DNA from: Phoronis australis | Lineage: Eukaryota > Phoronida > Phoronidae | Direction: 5' to 3' | Length of the DNA stretch: 64,000 nucleotides | Assembly (NCBI GenBank): GCA_002633005.1 | Contig: NMRA01000391.1 | Location: 307,209 to 371,208 of the forward strand | Shown: piece by piece, positions 1 through 11,738 of the stretch | Numbering within the stretch: position 1 is the first letter of the stretch | How the letters are laid out: each line of letters opens with the position of its first letter | Notes under the pieces: generated by a model | The model's input: the letters and a program-made list of their open reading frames with translations, nothing else | The model's database searches: none | Told to the model about the DNA's origin: nothing | Program-made: the position numbers and the translations under genes

Positions 1-1268
1 TGCCGTAGGCTCACTACAATAAGCGTCCCCTCCCCGTGAAATGAATTTTTCTAAGCGTTTGTTTGAGCCAATACAGTATACAGCTTTCCACCAAGGCTAG
101 GTGATGCAAGACATTATTCTTTGTTGCATTATAGTAACTGGTCTTGGCTAATTATCATTTTATGGCCTGGTCATCCATTCAGCCAAAAGTAGTTCCAGAG
201 GTGGCTTATCAGCCAATTATTCACGCATGCTGACTCACAATAGAAGCCTGATAAGAGTGAAGGTGGATAAATGCGGTGTTCCTACAGTTTCGTGTTTTAG
301 TGGATGTGTTCACGACATGTGAAATTTGTGACCAGCTTGATCTAATTCACGCAGCATGTGGGACTTAAATAAAAAATGTCACTTCTTGTGTCAAGTGTTT
401 ATCAAAATTGCCTTTTCTGATCAGATTGACGATGTACCTAACAGTTGGTCTGTGTGCTGTGAATCCCTAGCAGTATTTGTTATTAAACGAGATAGTCAGA
501 TGAAATTATTTTTTACGCACACAAAAAGGCTAATTATTTAAAAACCCACAATCGTCACGTGATTTTGGTTGAATAAATGAAATTCAATTACGTTGCCACC
601 GATTTGTATCTTGCTAGTGACTTCGTAACATTTACTGAATGCACCCTGATCTGAGTGTCTTTTCAAGGTGCTGGCGTCTGTTTCATGATATGCGACTTAA
701 AAGACTGAAGTCACAAATTTGTTCTTACGCTCCACACAACTATTCCTGAAAAGTAATTGAGTCTCACTTAAGGAAAAATGCAAAGTGTCTAAGAAAATAC
801 ACAAATAAATGCTAGTCGCTTACTTTATTCATTCCAGGCCTGGCTTTTCAGAATCCATAGGGGTTAATAACACAATTATTATCTTATCAGCCGGGGACCA
901 TAAACCCTTTGTTAAGCTGTGTTTACTTGCATGGGCCAACTGGGACAGTTGTATGACTAAGAGCAGGGATCAGAAAGAACTGCTTGCACTGACCTTGCAT
1001 TTCAATATCCAAAGGCCTATCATGTGAATGACTCCTGTGATTTACAACAAAGTCCCTCCTCCCCCACAAAATTCTAAGCTACTACCCCTTGCAAGCCCAA
1101 AATGTTCCTACCGTTATTTCTAGATTGTGATGCGACTCATAATTACTTGGCTCAACCTTTTTGCAGCAAGTGTGATGTGGGAGCATAAAATGTTTTGTTT
1201 TGAGTCTTAAGTCACTTTCATGAAAGAGACCCCTGCTGGCCTTTATTCTGATTGTTGGCACATTACAG
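1..1268 (+). other. Intron upstream of S4 exon A
   Basis: This stretch holds no exon I can support. The upstream exon that supplies one base to the S4 codon must lie before the window. I looked for a third S4-like exon with the LLVLR pattern and found none. Confidence 0.6.
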
Positions 1269-1350
1269 TTTCTGAAGAAGACCTCACCATGGACATTTTA
1301 CTGGTGTTGAGAGCACTAAGATTAATCAAATTTGTCGCTAATATAGACAG
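1269..1350 (+). CDS. TPC alternative S4 exon A (82 bp)
   Basis: The exon follows a cattacag acceptor and ends in gacag before gtatct. It begins with two bases that complete a codon and ends with two bases of the next (2+78+2). It encodes an S4 helix with LLVLRALRLIKF, charges R, R and K spaced by three, then VANID and the split Arg completed by the exon at 5586. Length and phase are identical to exon B at 2450-2531, and 10 of 26 full codons give the same residue, with most other changes conservative. This supports a duplicated, mutually exclusive exon. The acceptor has a poor pyrimidine tract, so it may be the regulated copy. A retained but unused duplicate is the alternative. Confidence 0.8.
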
Positions 1351-4300
1351 GTATCTATCTTTATTAACAATAAGGTGGTACATGTACCATACAGACTGGA
1401 AAACATGGCGTCCCACTCTGAGTAACATGATGGACGTTCCCTCATTCGAATGCAAAGGAAAGGCTAGAAACTTTTTGGTGTTTACTAGTCTAAGATTACA
1501 AGTCACCAGTTGTTAGTCCCCTGGCTTTTACCGTGTTGTGCATTCACCTCCGTTATGTGGCAGCTGGCATACTATCGGTTTCAAGCATTGTGTTGCGTTC
1601 ATGTTCACAGAGTAAATACAATGACCGACTCAAGACTGAACACAGCCTGTGTTTAATAGCGAGATGGTCATTTGATGTTTGTTCTGTGAAATAGAATGCT
1701 GTTGAAATGACAGTCACGCTAACTAGATCATTTCTGTGATGTTGCAATGCATTACACAGGTATAGTTAACCAGGGTGAGGGAAATTATGTTTAAGATAAC
1801 TCAGTGATTTGTAATTTAGTCAAAACAACACCAAATGCTGGCTTCTCTCTTTAGTGCTGCTATTGTCTCACGTGCCGTCAAAAAACTAACTTTTTACGTT
1901 AGACTAGTGCTGTTACCACTACTAAACTGATCTCTACCTGTTTGTGTAACTCTGAAGAGAAGTATTCTCTGAGCTTAGAAAAACTGTTCTTACCAAGCCT
2001 TGAAATGCACTTTTCATTTGAATAAGGAATGGTTTACAACCAATTACATATCGGTATGTAAAAAGTTAGTTTTTGTCGCGGAAAGTGGGTGTCATAGCCT
2101 TAAAGACTATTTCTGGCCCCCAAAACTCTCAGTCTCCACCAGTCTGTATTACTGGGGTATACAAGTCTGACTGTCTGCTTGATGTATCATCACACTGAGT
2201 TGTTGTTTTGATTTTTATTGTGAAGAACCCTCAGCTTACAAAATACTGTAAGGTGCCAGGGGGCCATAGTATTTAATATTCAACACGATGATTATTCATC
2301 AAGTGTCCTTAGTGATATTGTTGCAGATGGCTCTTAGAACACTGCGACCAGAAGCAATTTGGTTGATATTTTGGCAATGGCTGTCAGACTTGTAAACAGT
2401 TGGCCTTCGTTTGCTTATTACACCCTCAAGTCAAAGTTTTCATTTTCAGCTGAAGATATCAGTCCAACTCTGGACTTTCTCTTGGTTCTCCGTGTTCTCC
2501 GAGTGGTCAAAATCATTAGTGGCCTCAACAGGTAGAACCAACCTGGTGGTCCTCTGCATGTGACACTGGTTGCATGTCTCTTGACTCAATCCTTCCACTT
2601 TGCATGTCTGTGGCAAGTTTTACCAAAGCAAATACAGTCGTAAAACAAAATCTTAAGTGCTTCATTTAAAAAAAAGATGTATGTATAAGCTGAATAAGTA
2701 TTAAATACTGATTGAAAATTTGATCTGAAGCTTATCGTTAGTTTCATTTATTTCTAACAAGATATCATAAATACCTCCGGAAATTTCTGACAACTGTTGA
2801 AAGCTTTTGCCTTCCTTAGTGGTTAATAGGTGGCACTGAACAAGCAGTCAAGCCGCATTACAACGAATGCTGTGAGGACCTTTCCAAAACGAAGTTTACT
2901 GTATGTCATTTGTATTCAGTACAATTTGTTTGGGACTTGAAGCATGGAACATCATAAAATGTAGATGCTTAGATAAAAGTGACCGAAGGCAATAAGTATA
3001 GTCAACAAAAAATTTGAAGGTGTTTTTTCTGGATTGAAAAAAGGAACTCGCAATTATTCCATTTCATCTTTCAAACAAATCTGTTTCAGTTAAATTAAAA
3101 AGTCTTTTATCATTTGTTCAGTTTCATGACTTCTATGTATTGTGCAACAAAATGTAGACTAAAAAGTCGTCAGAATATACAGCATGATGGAGGCATGATC
3201 TGCTATACTCCTTGTGCGTAAAGCCTAACTACAATTTTGGCGTATTTTACGGCTGGTGTTGTTGGTAAAATGAACTGCGGTTTGTAGTTGGTGTCGGTGT
3301 CCACGCCACTTAAACATCAAAGCGTTCTGTTCTTTGATTTTAATATTGACTGATAACCCCATCGCACTCTGTGGATCTTCATCAGTCAACGTTTGCTAGC
3401 ATACACTCTTCTGCAAATATTGGTCGTTTTATTGAAACATTAACAACTCTTGTTGCATTATGATGTGACATTCATCATTGGAATAATTGTGTAATTGCTG
3501 AGTTAAACGTCATGATTACATAGTTACCCGTGCTTTATTTTATAAACCCACCTGTCATTTTGATTTCCGACTTACCATTGAAAAATTGGTATCAGAAGTT
3601 GTTCCTTTCACAGACTGAATTCTGAGCATGGGAAAAACTGACAGATTGCTCGAAACCAGGCTTAATAATTTTTTTTAAGCATTGTTGTGTTCCCTCATTC
3701 ATTCAATACAAGATTCGTCATTTTACTGTACGATGTTATGATTTAAAATTATATAAGTGGAGGTTGAGAAATATTTTTGCCACTAAGTCGTACATTCGTC
3801 TTCTCTAATGGAATTTTAAGGAACTGAAACTGCTTTTCAATACCCAAATACCATACTGGCATATGCATTGAAGATCAAATTTCTTTCCTCCACTGTGACG
3901 ATTCACCACTAACTTCAGTGCACATCATATTCAAACGATTAATCGGCAAATTTACTAAAGCCTCTGGCCATTTCTTTAAGCCCGTTTCCAAGCAACACAC
4001 TTTTTAACCAAAAAAGCTAGAACAATTGAACATTTTAAGGGCATCTTGCTTTCACTGCACTAAAACTAAGAGTGAAGTTTGGCCAAGTCACCTAAGTGAA
4101 AGTCTGTGCGTTATTATCAAAGGCACGCGTTATGATACTTTTTTGATATTTAAGTTCTGTTTATTGTAGCCTAAGTATAGGTCATGCACCGTGAGACTGT
4201 CACCATAGTGGCATAGAAAACTAGTTCTTAGTTCAAATTGTGCAAACTCAATGATTTAAGACGTATTTTGAATACATTGAATGGGAGATGCTATGGAGGC

Positions 4301-7300
4301 GATTGCCAAGATATCAGAGCCTATCCACATAACCTCAGAGTTTGACGGAATAGCTTATGTATTTCAGTTTATTCAAAAATATTACCCGTCAAAAGCTTAA
4401 TGAACTATATGTGGTAATGTACATGATAATGTCACTCAGAAATAGACAAACTTTGTATCAAATGAGCATAGTCATTCCTGTGCACCAAATGCAATTGGCT
4501 GACTAAATAAGGCACTAATTAGTGCATTAACTATTCTGCTAGTCAGGTAAGTAATACCATGGAACTAGTAAAGGTGGCTCTTGTAGTTAGTGATCTCAAG
4601 TTGTTTTTGATAGATGGTGGGTAATTATTTTAAATATAGTCTTACTGTGTGGACATGCTTTGTGTGAACTTTTAATGCTTCTGATTTCATTAACAGTCTC
4701 ACTTTCAGATTGTGTAGTGTAACTTATTAACCAGTGGCGACTAGTTCAGCAGGGCTGATGACTCTTGCCGTAAAGATTCTAACAGAAACCCAGGCAGGCA
4801 TTAATTGACTTCAGACGTGCTCTAGACCCAGTCTCTACCTGAGTTTATGGACTAGATCAAACTATATGACAAATAGCAAGCATCTGCTCAAATGTCACAA
4901 CTATAAGAAGTGGAGGCCCAGCCAATGTAGGGAAGATGGGCTGTTTTAATTTGAGCATACCTTCCCTGGTTCTTAATTAAGAGTCCAGCTTGTGTTGAGT
5001 GCAAACCTGGCTTCTGTTAGAAGCTTTACATTATGAAGAGTCTCTTATTGTGAAGTAGGGGCTAAGTTCAATTGTCTGCCTGCTAGCAAACTGAGTTGTA
5101 TTTTTATTGGCTAAAAGACAGTATGAAGCCAATTTGTTCTATGGGTTCTAACATTAGATAAAGTTTGGGCTCATGAGGGATTGAAGTTTGGGGCTTTTGA
5201 TGTCACATTCTGCTTTGTTAAAACTCTGGAGTAAAAATGGTCCTGTTCGTGTAAAATGTTGGTAAAAAGTGTATCTTGAGAATTTTTGTAATGGACCAGT
5301 ATTAGTATGTCCTACTTTTAATGATGAAGTAGTCTCCACCATTCTATGTTGTATTTTCAGAAGCTTTCAAATTTCAATGTTGCGTTTTTCGTTTATTACA
5401 TTGTGATAAGCGTTTTAAATTTTGTGTTAGGTTTTATTCGCTTTAGTATCCACTTGTTTTTTTTCTGTAGTTTAAGTGTTTTTACTCTTTCACATTCTTT
5501 TGTATTAGTTCTTTTTTAATTTCTGATGTTGTGTTTGAATTTATCAGGCTTGATTTTTGTTGATCTTTGCTTTATTTTTTATCAGGTTCAAAGTGATAAT
5601 TCAGACAATTGTCAACATTGGACCTTCAATTCTCACTTATGGCGGTGTGCTGTTTGTAAGCTGATTTTGCTTCCTTCTTTTTTCTCATTCAAACTGCTTT
5701 CATCTTGCAAGCAAGTTGTGCTTTAAAGTTCTTCAATTTTGGACTAGCATTTGATTCGAAACAGTGTGGCACTGTGATTTTGACAGTGCAGTTTGCTACA
5801 AAGTAAAGATTGCAAAACCGTTATACCATATCCACTCTGAAATTTTGTCATTGTTAGATATGTTGTTTTTTGTACTTTATTGTTTCGCGCAGCCTGTATT
5901 GCGAGATTCTGAAATCTGTGACGACACCCGACTAAGGAAAATAAACAAAATTCACCTTGTCTGAAATTGAAGATAGTACTGTACCATTTGATTTTCTCTT
6001 GCCTATTAAATGCTTAATATTTGTTACTTTTAAATCGCAGTTGTGTGAAAAAATATTAAATTCGGTTTTGTGTAGTTTTCTTCAGGGCACGCAGTGTGTG
6101 CATTTTCACTGAGCCAGAGCTCATTCAAAGAGTGCTATGCCGTTTTTCTAGTATGACAGCATTATTTCTTAGAATACCATAATGCAAAGCTCAACATTTC
6201 CTAGGTGACGCTATAGTGAAACAAGGTGGCGCTAGTGCACTTCCTTCATTAGCACTGCCAAACAATTCCAACCTGAATAACTGCTATTAATAGTAATTGT
6301 CAATCTGTGGCTATCTCTAGGTACTGTACTATACATTCGCCATCATTGGTATGGAAGCGTTTCAAGGTCTCATCCGATATTACAATGAAACAGAAGTGAC
6401 TGCAGATCCCAAGAAGATGTACTGCGGTAATAAGGCACTGATGAACTCGACGTTCTATAAGGATGGGTACTGCGCCAACAATTTCAATGACATCTTCAAG
6501 TCCATTGTTATTCTGTTTGAGCTCATGGTGGTTAACCAATGGCATGATATCCTTTATGATGCAATAAACAAAATGTTTCCTTATATGGAGATTCAGCCTG
6601 TTATAGCGAGAAATTCTTTGTTGCTTTTCCTTTTTTAAACATTTTGCCTAGTAAACAGAAATGACAATTAGTTTATTAATTGTGGATTATAGTATAAAAT
6701 ATTGCGCAGCTTCACAACACCTTGCATACTTTCCTTGGCATGATATTTTCCTCTTTGAGTTACTTTCTCATCTGTGCGCGAGTGTGATAGCACAATTCTT
6801 TATGAAAGCATTGAACGAGACTGGCATTAGTTCCGTTATGATCTGATGTGACACGTGTGTGCTAATTCACTAAATATTGAATGCTGTTCGGGTAACATTA
6901 CCTTGGGATATACTGTTATTACCTTGGGATATACTGTCTCACACAGTGGCAAATGTCCAGTGTTGTAACAGTCACAAAAATAAGTCACTGTGAAACGAGG
7001 CAAGTCAACATTAACTTCTTGTTTTCTGTCATTACAATATGGTCAAAATAGGACTCATGAGTAGTTTTGGGCTCAATTAACTGCTGTAGTTTTATTTTAT
7101 CTTATTTCAAATTTATCCAGTTTTAACTTGCCAGGGTATTGAGTGCTCATTTTACTCTTAAGTTTATGTTCTGCTTTAAGACACCAGTAACGTGTTGCTT
7201 CTGCACTGCAGAAATAGAATGTCCAACAGCTCAAGGATGCATGTTGCAAGTACTTATGTCAAACAACACATTAGGAGACAGTAGAGGTGGTCATGTTTTA

Positions 7301-10300
7301 ACTGTTACATATTCTGAGACCGTACGCGGCGTTTCCTCATTTGTCCTTAACTCTTGTCACTGTTGGCCGAAGGCTTCGTTCTTGTCACACATTCTGCAGC
7401 CAAGATTTACTTCTTTGCTTTCCACATTGGATGTGTTATCATTATTCTAAAGTAAGTGCTTGTCAGTTTTAAAAGTGTTGTTAAAGATTCAGTAGCTTTT
7501 AATGCATTATTTCAGATGTGAACTTTATTCAGGTTAAAACTGCTATAAACTTGCCTTCTGTCAAAAAATCACTGCTAATCTAAGTTGAAGGAAAAAATTT
7601 AGACCAACTTAGACCAACTTCATAAGGGTAAGTGGTTGGTAAGTGATATAAATTGACAAAAATATTTTGTTTTTTTTCCTAAGGCACGGCAGCTTTATAT
7701 TGCTCTTAGTAATTTCCATTAGTTACGTGTACAGTAACTTGTTTTCCTTATCTTGCAAAAACCGGAAATGTCAGTAGGCGCTACATCACATTTCCCAACA
7801 AGCAACTGTGAATGCTTCTTACAGGGTGACCTTCCACAAGGCTTTGAGTTTTATGACCAGCTTCTTCTGTTTGCGTATTAGGGAACAGAGATGGGGTGTC
7901 AGTGATAACCACTGCCTGTTCTTTACAACTTTTTTCTGCCCATTTTAAGTCATTAGTATGGAGTACAGAAGTAAAACTGGTCATTGAAAATTGAACTATT
8001 TCATTGTTTGATTGGTGTACCAATACCTTTTGTCATGTCACGTGTGGTGTTTCTTTTTTTGATTTTCATTGAATTTGGCCGCTGTTATAATGAAATGCTA
8101 CTTTATTGCATGCTCATAAATTTAAAAAATATTCAGGGTATGGTGATGATTTTCTACTTTGTTTGTACTAATCCGACCACCCAAGTAACGACGATGGTGG
8201 AGACTGAGCTAACTACTCTTAGCAGAACTTTGCTTGGCTGTCTGGAATTACTTTGACTACCGGTCGCTGATTCATTGCCAACTTGAGGGACAAAAAGTTG
8301 TGACCTGTGCTGTATTGCTGGTATAATGTTAATGCTTTTTGCATTTACTTTCAGTATTTTCACTGCATTTATTTTGGAGGCCTTCATCCTTGAGTACTCC
8401 TTATCCAAGAATAAACTGGAGACAGTCGTTGAAGCAAAGATCAGGGAGCTGGGATATGGCCTTGGACAGTGAGTTCTTTGTGAAGTAGCTAGTGATTGGC
8501 TTTGGGAGAGGACAGCCGGGTTGTCCCATCCACAGTGGGTAGGGATCCAGCTCCACTTGGTCAAAAGAGAACCCACATCAGGCTAACAGGTTTCTATTAA
8601 GGAGACGGTGATGCCTTCCCATTTTTGGACAGATTTAACATTTTCTGCACCACCTAGTGGCCATTTTTATTATTTTCAAGTCTGTTTTTGGTGTCGGCCT
8701 CCCTATCTGCTGAACTGCGCAAAAGATCGTGAAAACTAGCAAATGTGTTCCTGCCAATATTACTATGGCTGACATTGATTTTCATATGAGTCTTACTACT
8801 GTTGCACCCCCTAGTGACATTTTTTGCATTCGTGGCCACATCTCCTAATCACTTGCAAGATTTTTGTTTTGCTATGAATGTGCCAGATGACAATGATTTT
8901 CGGACAGATCCAACTACTGCAATTTTATATTTTATAAGTTTACCTCTGCAATTTCAAAGTTCCAGAGTGCGATGGACGATGATATTATGCATTTTTGGAT
9001 GGATGTGAAGTATTTTGCTCAACCTAGCAGCCATTTTTATTATTTGAGTGTTTTAACATCAGCTTCTTTATCCGACTAACTGCTCAAAGGGTCATAAGGA
9101 TGGCAGATGTTTTCCTCCTGAGGACAGCGCTACTGATGGTGATTTTTGTACGGGTCTTACTACTGTGGGGCCCCCTTGTGGCAATTTGTTCTGGATCCAC
9201 AGCTGTATCAGCTAAACCCCTTACTGGATCTTTAATGTTTAAAATGTGACTAGTGTAATCCTAATAAACATGGCAACGTGATTCTATAGCCCGACAACAA
9301 GTTGGGAAGATGACCCTTGTAGCCAACATCATATACGACTGATTAACTCTATTCTGGCATTTAGGGTTGGAGTACCAGCTCTCTTTTGTTCGATAATTGC
9401 TCTAATCTCCAATAAGATCATTTCTAGCCTGACTGGGCTGTGCTGTTAAAAATAAAAGTTAAGTTATAACATATTTGAACATAAACCGATAGCATTTCTG
9501 ATTTCCTCGTCAAATGCTGATCATGTTTAGTTTTTGAATCGCCAAAATCGCCCAACTACAACGACCGAAGTTACGACAAACTTTTCTTTCCAAACCTACG
9601 AATTTGCTTTAGGTTTGACTTCGTTCACATGTGGTCTGTAATAAGCCTGGTGTATAATTGGCCTGCTTGTTATCATATGGGACAAAAGAGTGTGCTGGGC
9701 AGTTAACAAAGGAGCTAAATGTTATCACACGCTCACAACCCCCTACGTCTGGTAAAGTCATTGAATGAGAGCACGCCGTAATGCATACAATTTGTGGTGC
9801 AGTCTTGGGTGCATTTCAGTGTCTTGTGTTGTTGCTGTATTATGATTTATGACATTCACTTAGGCACGTACAACACTGTTAATTTCGGTCTTTTAGTGTC
9901 AATTAAGTTTGATCTCTCATTGAATACTAGCATGGTGTTATACTGCACTATTAGCTGGTTCTCAACTGATCTCACCAAACTCTCAAAATATTCAATTAAT
10001 GTAGTTTGAATTTTCAATACTTATGAAATTGCGTATGTTGTGTGGGACCAGAGGCGAGGTAGATGGTTTTACCCATGTTTGAGGCAACTGGAGTGAAATT
10101 TTGGAGCAAAATAATATTAGAAACGTTTCATGCAAGTCCATTGTTCATCCAGTGCATACGTACTTTTAACGTGTTATCTGTTATAAGTGGTTCAGCTTTC
10201 TGTATTTAATTGTTTTACAGGAGACCAACCAAAAGACGTGGTCAGTCAGACGAGCCAGGGCTGGTAGACAATATAGAGCTGCAGGAGTCTAGTTTAGAGC

Positions 10301-11738
10301 GAAGTGACTCCAATGAGAGTCTACCTGACCTGCAGCAGGAGCAGGGACTGAGGTTTCATTTGCAACGACAACGTAAGAACTGTTAACTCATTTTAGCCGA
10401 CTCCTATTGTGATATTTGGTGACAGCACATATGTGATGAATGACATGAGTCATTTGCGTGAGATCGTGTTCAAATTATAACTTGTTGATAACCCTGAAAA
10501 GGAAATGTCTAGTGGTATAAAGCTGGTATGGCTATCCACTGAACAGTCAAGCTACAACAATCACTTTTCTGCTGACAGAAACTTATCAAAGCAAGAGTTG
10601 CTGTGATAGTGGGACAGCTATTGTGGGTGTGGAGGGGAAGGCAATCATTTTTAGTATAATTTTTGGTTAATTTACGATTTTCTGGATATCCTAGATATTC
10701 CCTATATTCCCTTGGGTTCTAATTAATTATGCATGCGTCGATCCCTTTGGAAGTTACGTTCACGTCTCGTATCATTCCTTGCTAGCTTTGTTTGTTGGAT
10801 GATTTATTGTGGACATCTGCAACATATGACACTGCACTTATCAAAAAAGCACTGCTAACAAGTGAGGATGGAGAAGAGAAGCAAAATGCCAATAGTGTGG
10901 CATCCTTCTTCAGACCATATTTAACAGTTACCTTTAGGATATCTGCAATCATGTTCTTTTCATAATCTGATGGCAAGAAATTTTTGCCACAGTAGTTTTT
11001 TAATTGCATGGCAGCGTGAATGGGCCTTGCTGCATTGTCCACATGAAAAAGCCAACTATGACGGATTTTGTCATCCACTTGAAATCGGTGAAACGGAACT
11101 CGGTCCTATACTCGTTAAGAGCACGTGATGTTTTGCATCCCGGTATGCAACAACGACTTCCAAGCATGTGGAAAAATACTCAAATGAAAGCAAATAACAG
11201 TCTAACTTGTCACAGGCTGACATACACAATGACACATCCAATGTCAAACACAGTCTGAAGGACATGTAAACAAAGCTGTTTTGGGAATGATTTGGGCCAC
11301 AAACTTCACTACTGGAGGGATTCTTACATAGTTAATTGGAATCTGGGAATTTAATTATCTTGAAAATGTATCGAGATAACTAGCAAATCATAATTTAATC
11401 AAAAATGTCACTTAAAATTGCTGCCTTCCCCTTTAAATGCAAGTTGTATAAGCCCTCGATGTATTTTCAAGAGTTTTGTTTTTTGATATTCAGTACTTCT
11501 TAGAATTTTTAGTGTCAGCAATCAAAAGTAAAAGTATGTGAGAGATGTTACTTGGTAATGGATAGAATATGCTTATTTATTCATTACTTGTCCTTCAGGA
11601 AGCAAGAAAGTTGATATTTTGCTCCAGCAAATGTTTGAAGGTGAAATTGATCCCGAAGACCTGGGGCCTGAAGTATTTGATCCTGATGACATGGATGAAC
11701 CTATACCAAGAAAGTTGACATTGGATCAAGTCACATAG
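1269..11738 (+). CDS. TPCN3: Two-pore channel, 3' half of gene (TPC3-like), 5' end outside window
   Basis: Seven constitutive or alternative exon positions (1269-1350 or 2450-2531, 5586-5655, 6321-6546, 7361-7451, 8355-8468, 10221-10372, 11599-11738) join in one open frame of about 291 residues ending in TAG. In order they encode the domain II S4 sensor, S5, pore loop with VVNQWH, S6 with NIFTAFILEAF, and a charged cytoplasmic tail ending in DPDDMDEPIPRKLTLDQVT. Two-pore channels are dimeric cation channels of endolysosomes or, for TPC3, mainly the plasma membrane, gated through the second voltage sensor. The S6 and filter wording fits my memory of TPC3 better than TPC1 (VVNNWY) or TPC2 (VVNNWQ), so the subtype is an inference. 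Domain I and IIS1-S3 must lie upstream of base 1. The tail is rich in Ser and acidic residues. Confidence 0.9.
1351..2449 (+). other. Intron between the two alternative S4 exons
   Basis: This 1099-bp AT-rich stretch separates exons A and B. It is long enough for normal splicing between them, so steric exclusion of adjacent splice sites does not explain single inclusion; frame and decay of the double-inclusion product would. No gene or obvious repeat is seen. Confidence 0.6.
2450..2531 (+). CDS. TPC alternative S4 exon B (82 bp)
   Basis: The acceptor is gttttcattttcag and the donor aacag before gtagaa. The exon is 82 bp with the same phases as exon A. It encodes EDISPTLDFLLVLRVLRVVKI followed by ISGLN and a split Arg, giving R, R and K spaced by three as in a voltage-sensing S4. 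It joins in frame to FKVIIQTIVNIGPS. If it follows exon A, the junction codons are AGC TGA, a stop. It has the better polypyrimidine tract of the two and may be the default form. Confidence 0.88.
2532..5585 (+). other. Intron after S4 exon B
   Basis: This AT-rich intron of about 3 kb has no exon or clear repeat that I can support. Its end is T-rich (5380-5585), forming a long pyrimidine-biased tract before the IIS5 exon. Confidence 0.6.
5586..5655 (+). CDS. TPC exon: start of IIS5
   Basis: The acceptor is tttttatcag and the donor gtaagc. One leading g completes the Arg codon split from either S4 exon, then 23 codons give FKVIIQTIVNIGPSILTYGG and VLF. This is the S4-S5 linker and first part of S5. 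If both S4 exons are skipped, the frame runs into TGA within four codons. The exon ends in phase 0. Confidence 0.9.
6321..6546 (+). CDS. TPC exon: IIS5 end, turret and pore loop II
   Basis: The exon begins in phase 0 after ctatctctag and encodes VLYYTFAIIGMEAFQG, a long luminal or extracellular turret and the pore helix with filter FELMVVNQWH. The turret carries two N-glycosylation sequons (NET and NST) and two Cys that could pair (MYCGN and GYCANN). The exon stops after the first base of the codon following His, at an AT-AC 5' splice site. Reading through instead gives a false extension (DILYDA...) that breaks family similarity, which confirms the splice position. Confidence 0.92.
6547..7360 (+). 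other. U12-type AT-AC intron
   Basis: The 814-bp intron starts ATATCCTTT, an exact match to the AT-AC U12 5' splice consensus ATATCCTT. It ends with TCCTTAAC at 7344-7351, the U12 branch-site consensus, about 10 bases before the terminal AC at 7359-7360. Splicing here joins NQWH to VLAEGFVLVTH without gap or frame error. No GT donor at the required place would do so. Inside are two copies of a 22-bp unit at about 6898-6941. Confidence 0.93.
7361..7451 (+). CDS. TPC exon: post-filter region and start of IIS6
   Basis: The exon begins directly after the AC of the U12-type intron, with two bases completing a Val codon, then LAEGFVLVTHSAAK and the hydrophobic IYFFAFHIGCVIIIL. It ends with two bases of an Asn codon before gtaagt. 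It covers the stretch after filter II and the first part of S6. Confidence 0.92.
8355..8468 (+). CDS. TPC exon: IIS6 end and proximal tail
   Basis: The acceptor is gcatttactttcag and the donor gtgagt. It encodes IFTAFILEAFILEYSLSK, the end of S6 with the cytoplasmic gate region, then a charged helix KLETVVEAKIRELGYGLG. The preceding intron has no other in-phase candidate. Confidence 0.92.
8645..9240 (+). repeat. Degenerate tandem repeat in the TPC intron 8469-10220
   Basis: The core GTCTTACTACTGT with a GATTTT lead recurs at about 8772 and 9136, and in weaker form at 8888. CACC-CCTAGTGGCCATTTTT-like blocks occur near 8648, 8805, 9016 and 9167. This reads as an old, diverged tandem duplication with a spacing of about 365 bp. 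The rest of the intron shows nothing else. Confidence 0.5.
10221..10372 (+). CDS. TPC exon: acidic Ser-rich cytoplasmic tail
   Basis: The acceptor is tgttttacag and the donor gtaaga. A leading g completes a Gln codon, then 50 codons give RPTKRRGQSDEPG, an acidic Ser-rich segment with ESSLERSDSNESLPDL and a Gln-rich stretch. It is predicted unstructured. A basic RPTKRR start and several S-x-x-E/D sites suggest regulation by phosphorylation, which is an inference. Confidence 0.88.
10782..11265 (-). pseudogene. Possible antisense coding remnant in the last TPC intron
   Basis: Two overlapping minus-strand frames (98 and 64 codons) lie within the intron 10373-11598. The longer contains HVDNAARPIHAAMQLKN and LPSDYEKNMIADILK, which look protein-like. 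I do not recognise a family. It could be a decayed transposon gene or chance. Confidence 0.2.
11599..11738 (+). CDS. TPC last exon with stop codon
   Basis: The acceptor is acttgtccttcag. Two bases complete an Arg codon, then SKKVDILLQQMFEGEIDPED, an amphipathic and acidic segment typical of the TPC C-terminus, and a tail ending KLTLDQVT before TAG at 11736-11738. The last 14 codons and the stop are the first unit of a 45-bp tandem repeat that continues past the stop. Confidence 0.92.

Noticed and set aside
1-1268. A third S4-like exon or the IIS3 exon
   Set aside because: No segment with the right phase, splice sites and LLVLR-type coding was found.
6547-6638. Continuation of the pore exon to the next stop
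   Set aside because: It would replace the conserved post-filter sequence with unrelated residues; the AT-AC splice restores it.
8154-8576. 140-codon minus-strand ORF
   Set aside because: It is the antisense shadow of the TPC S6 exon and flanking intron.
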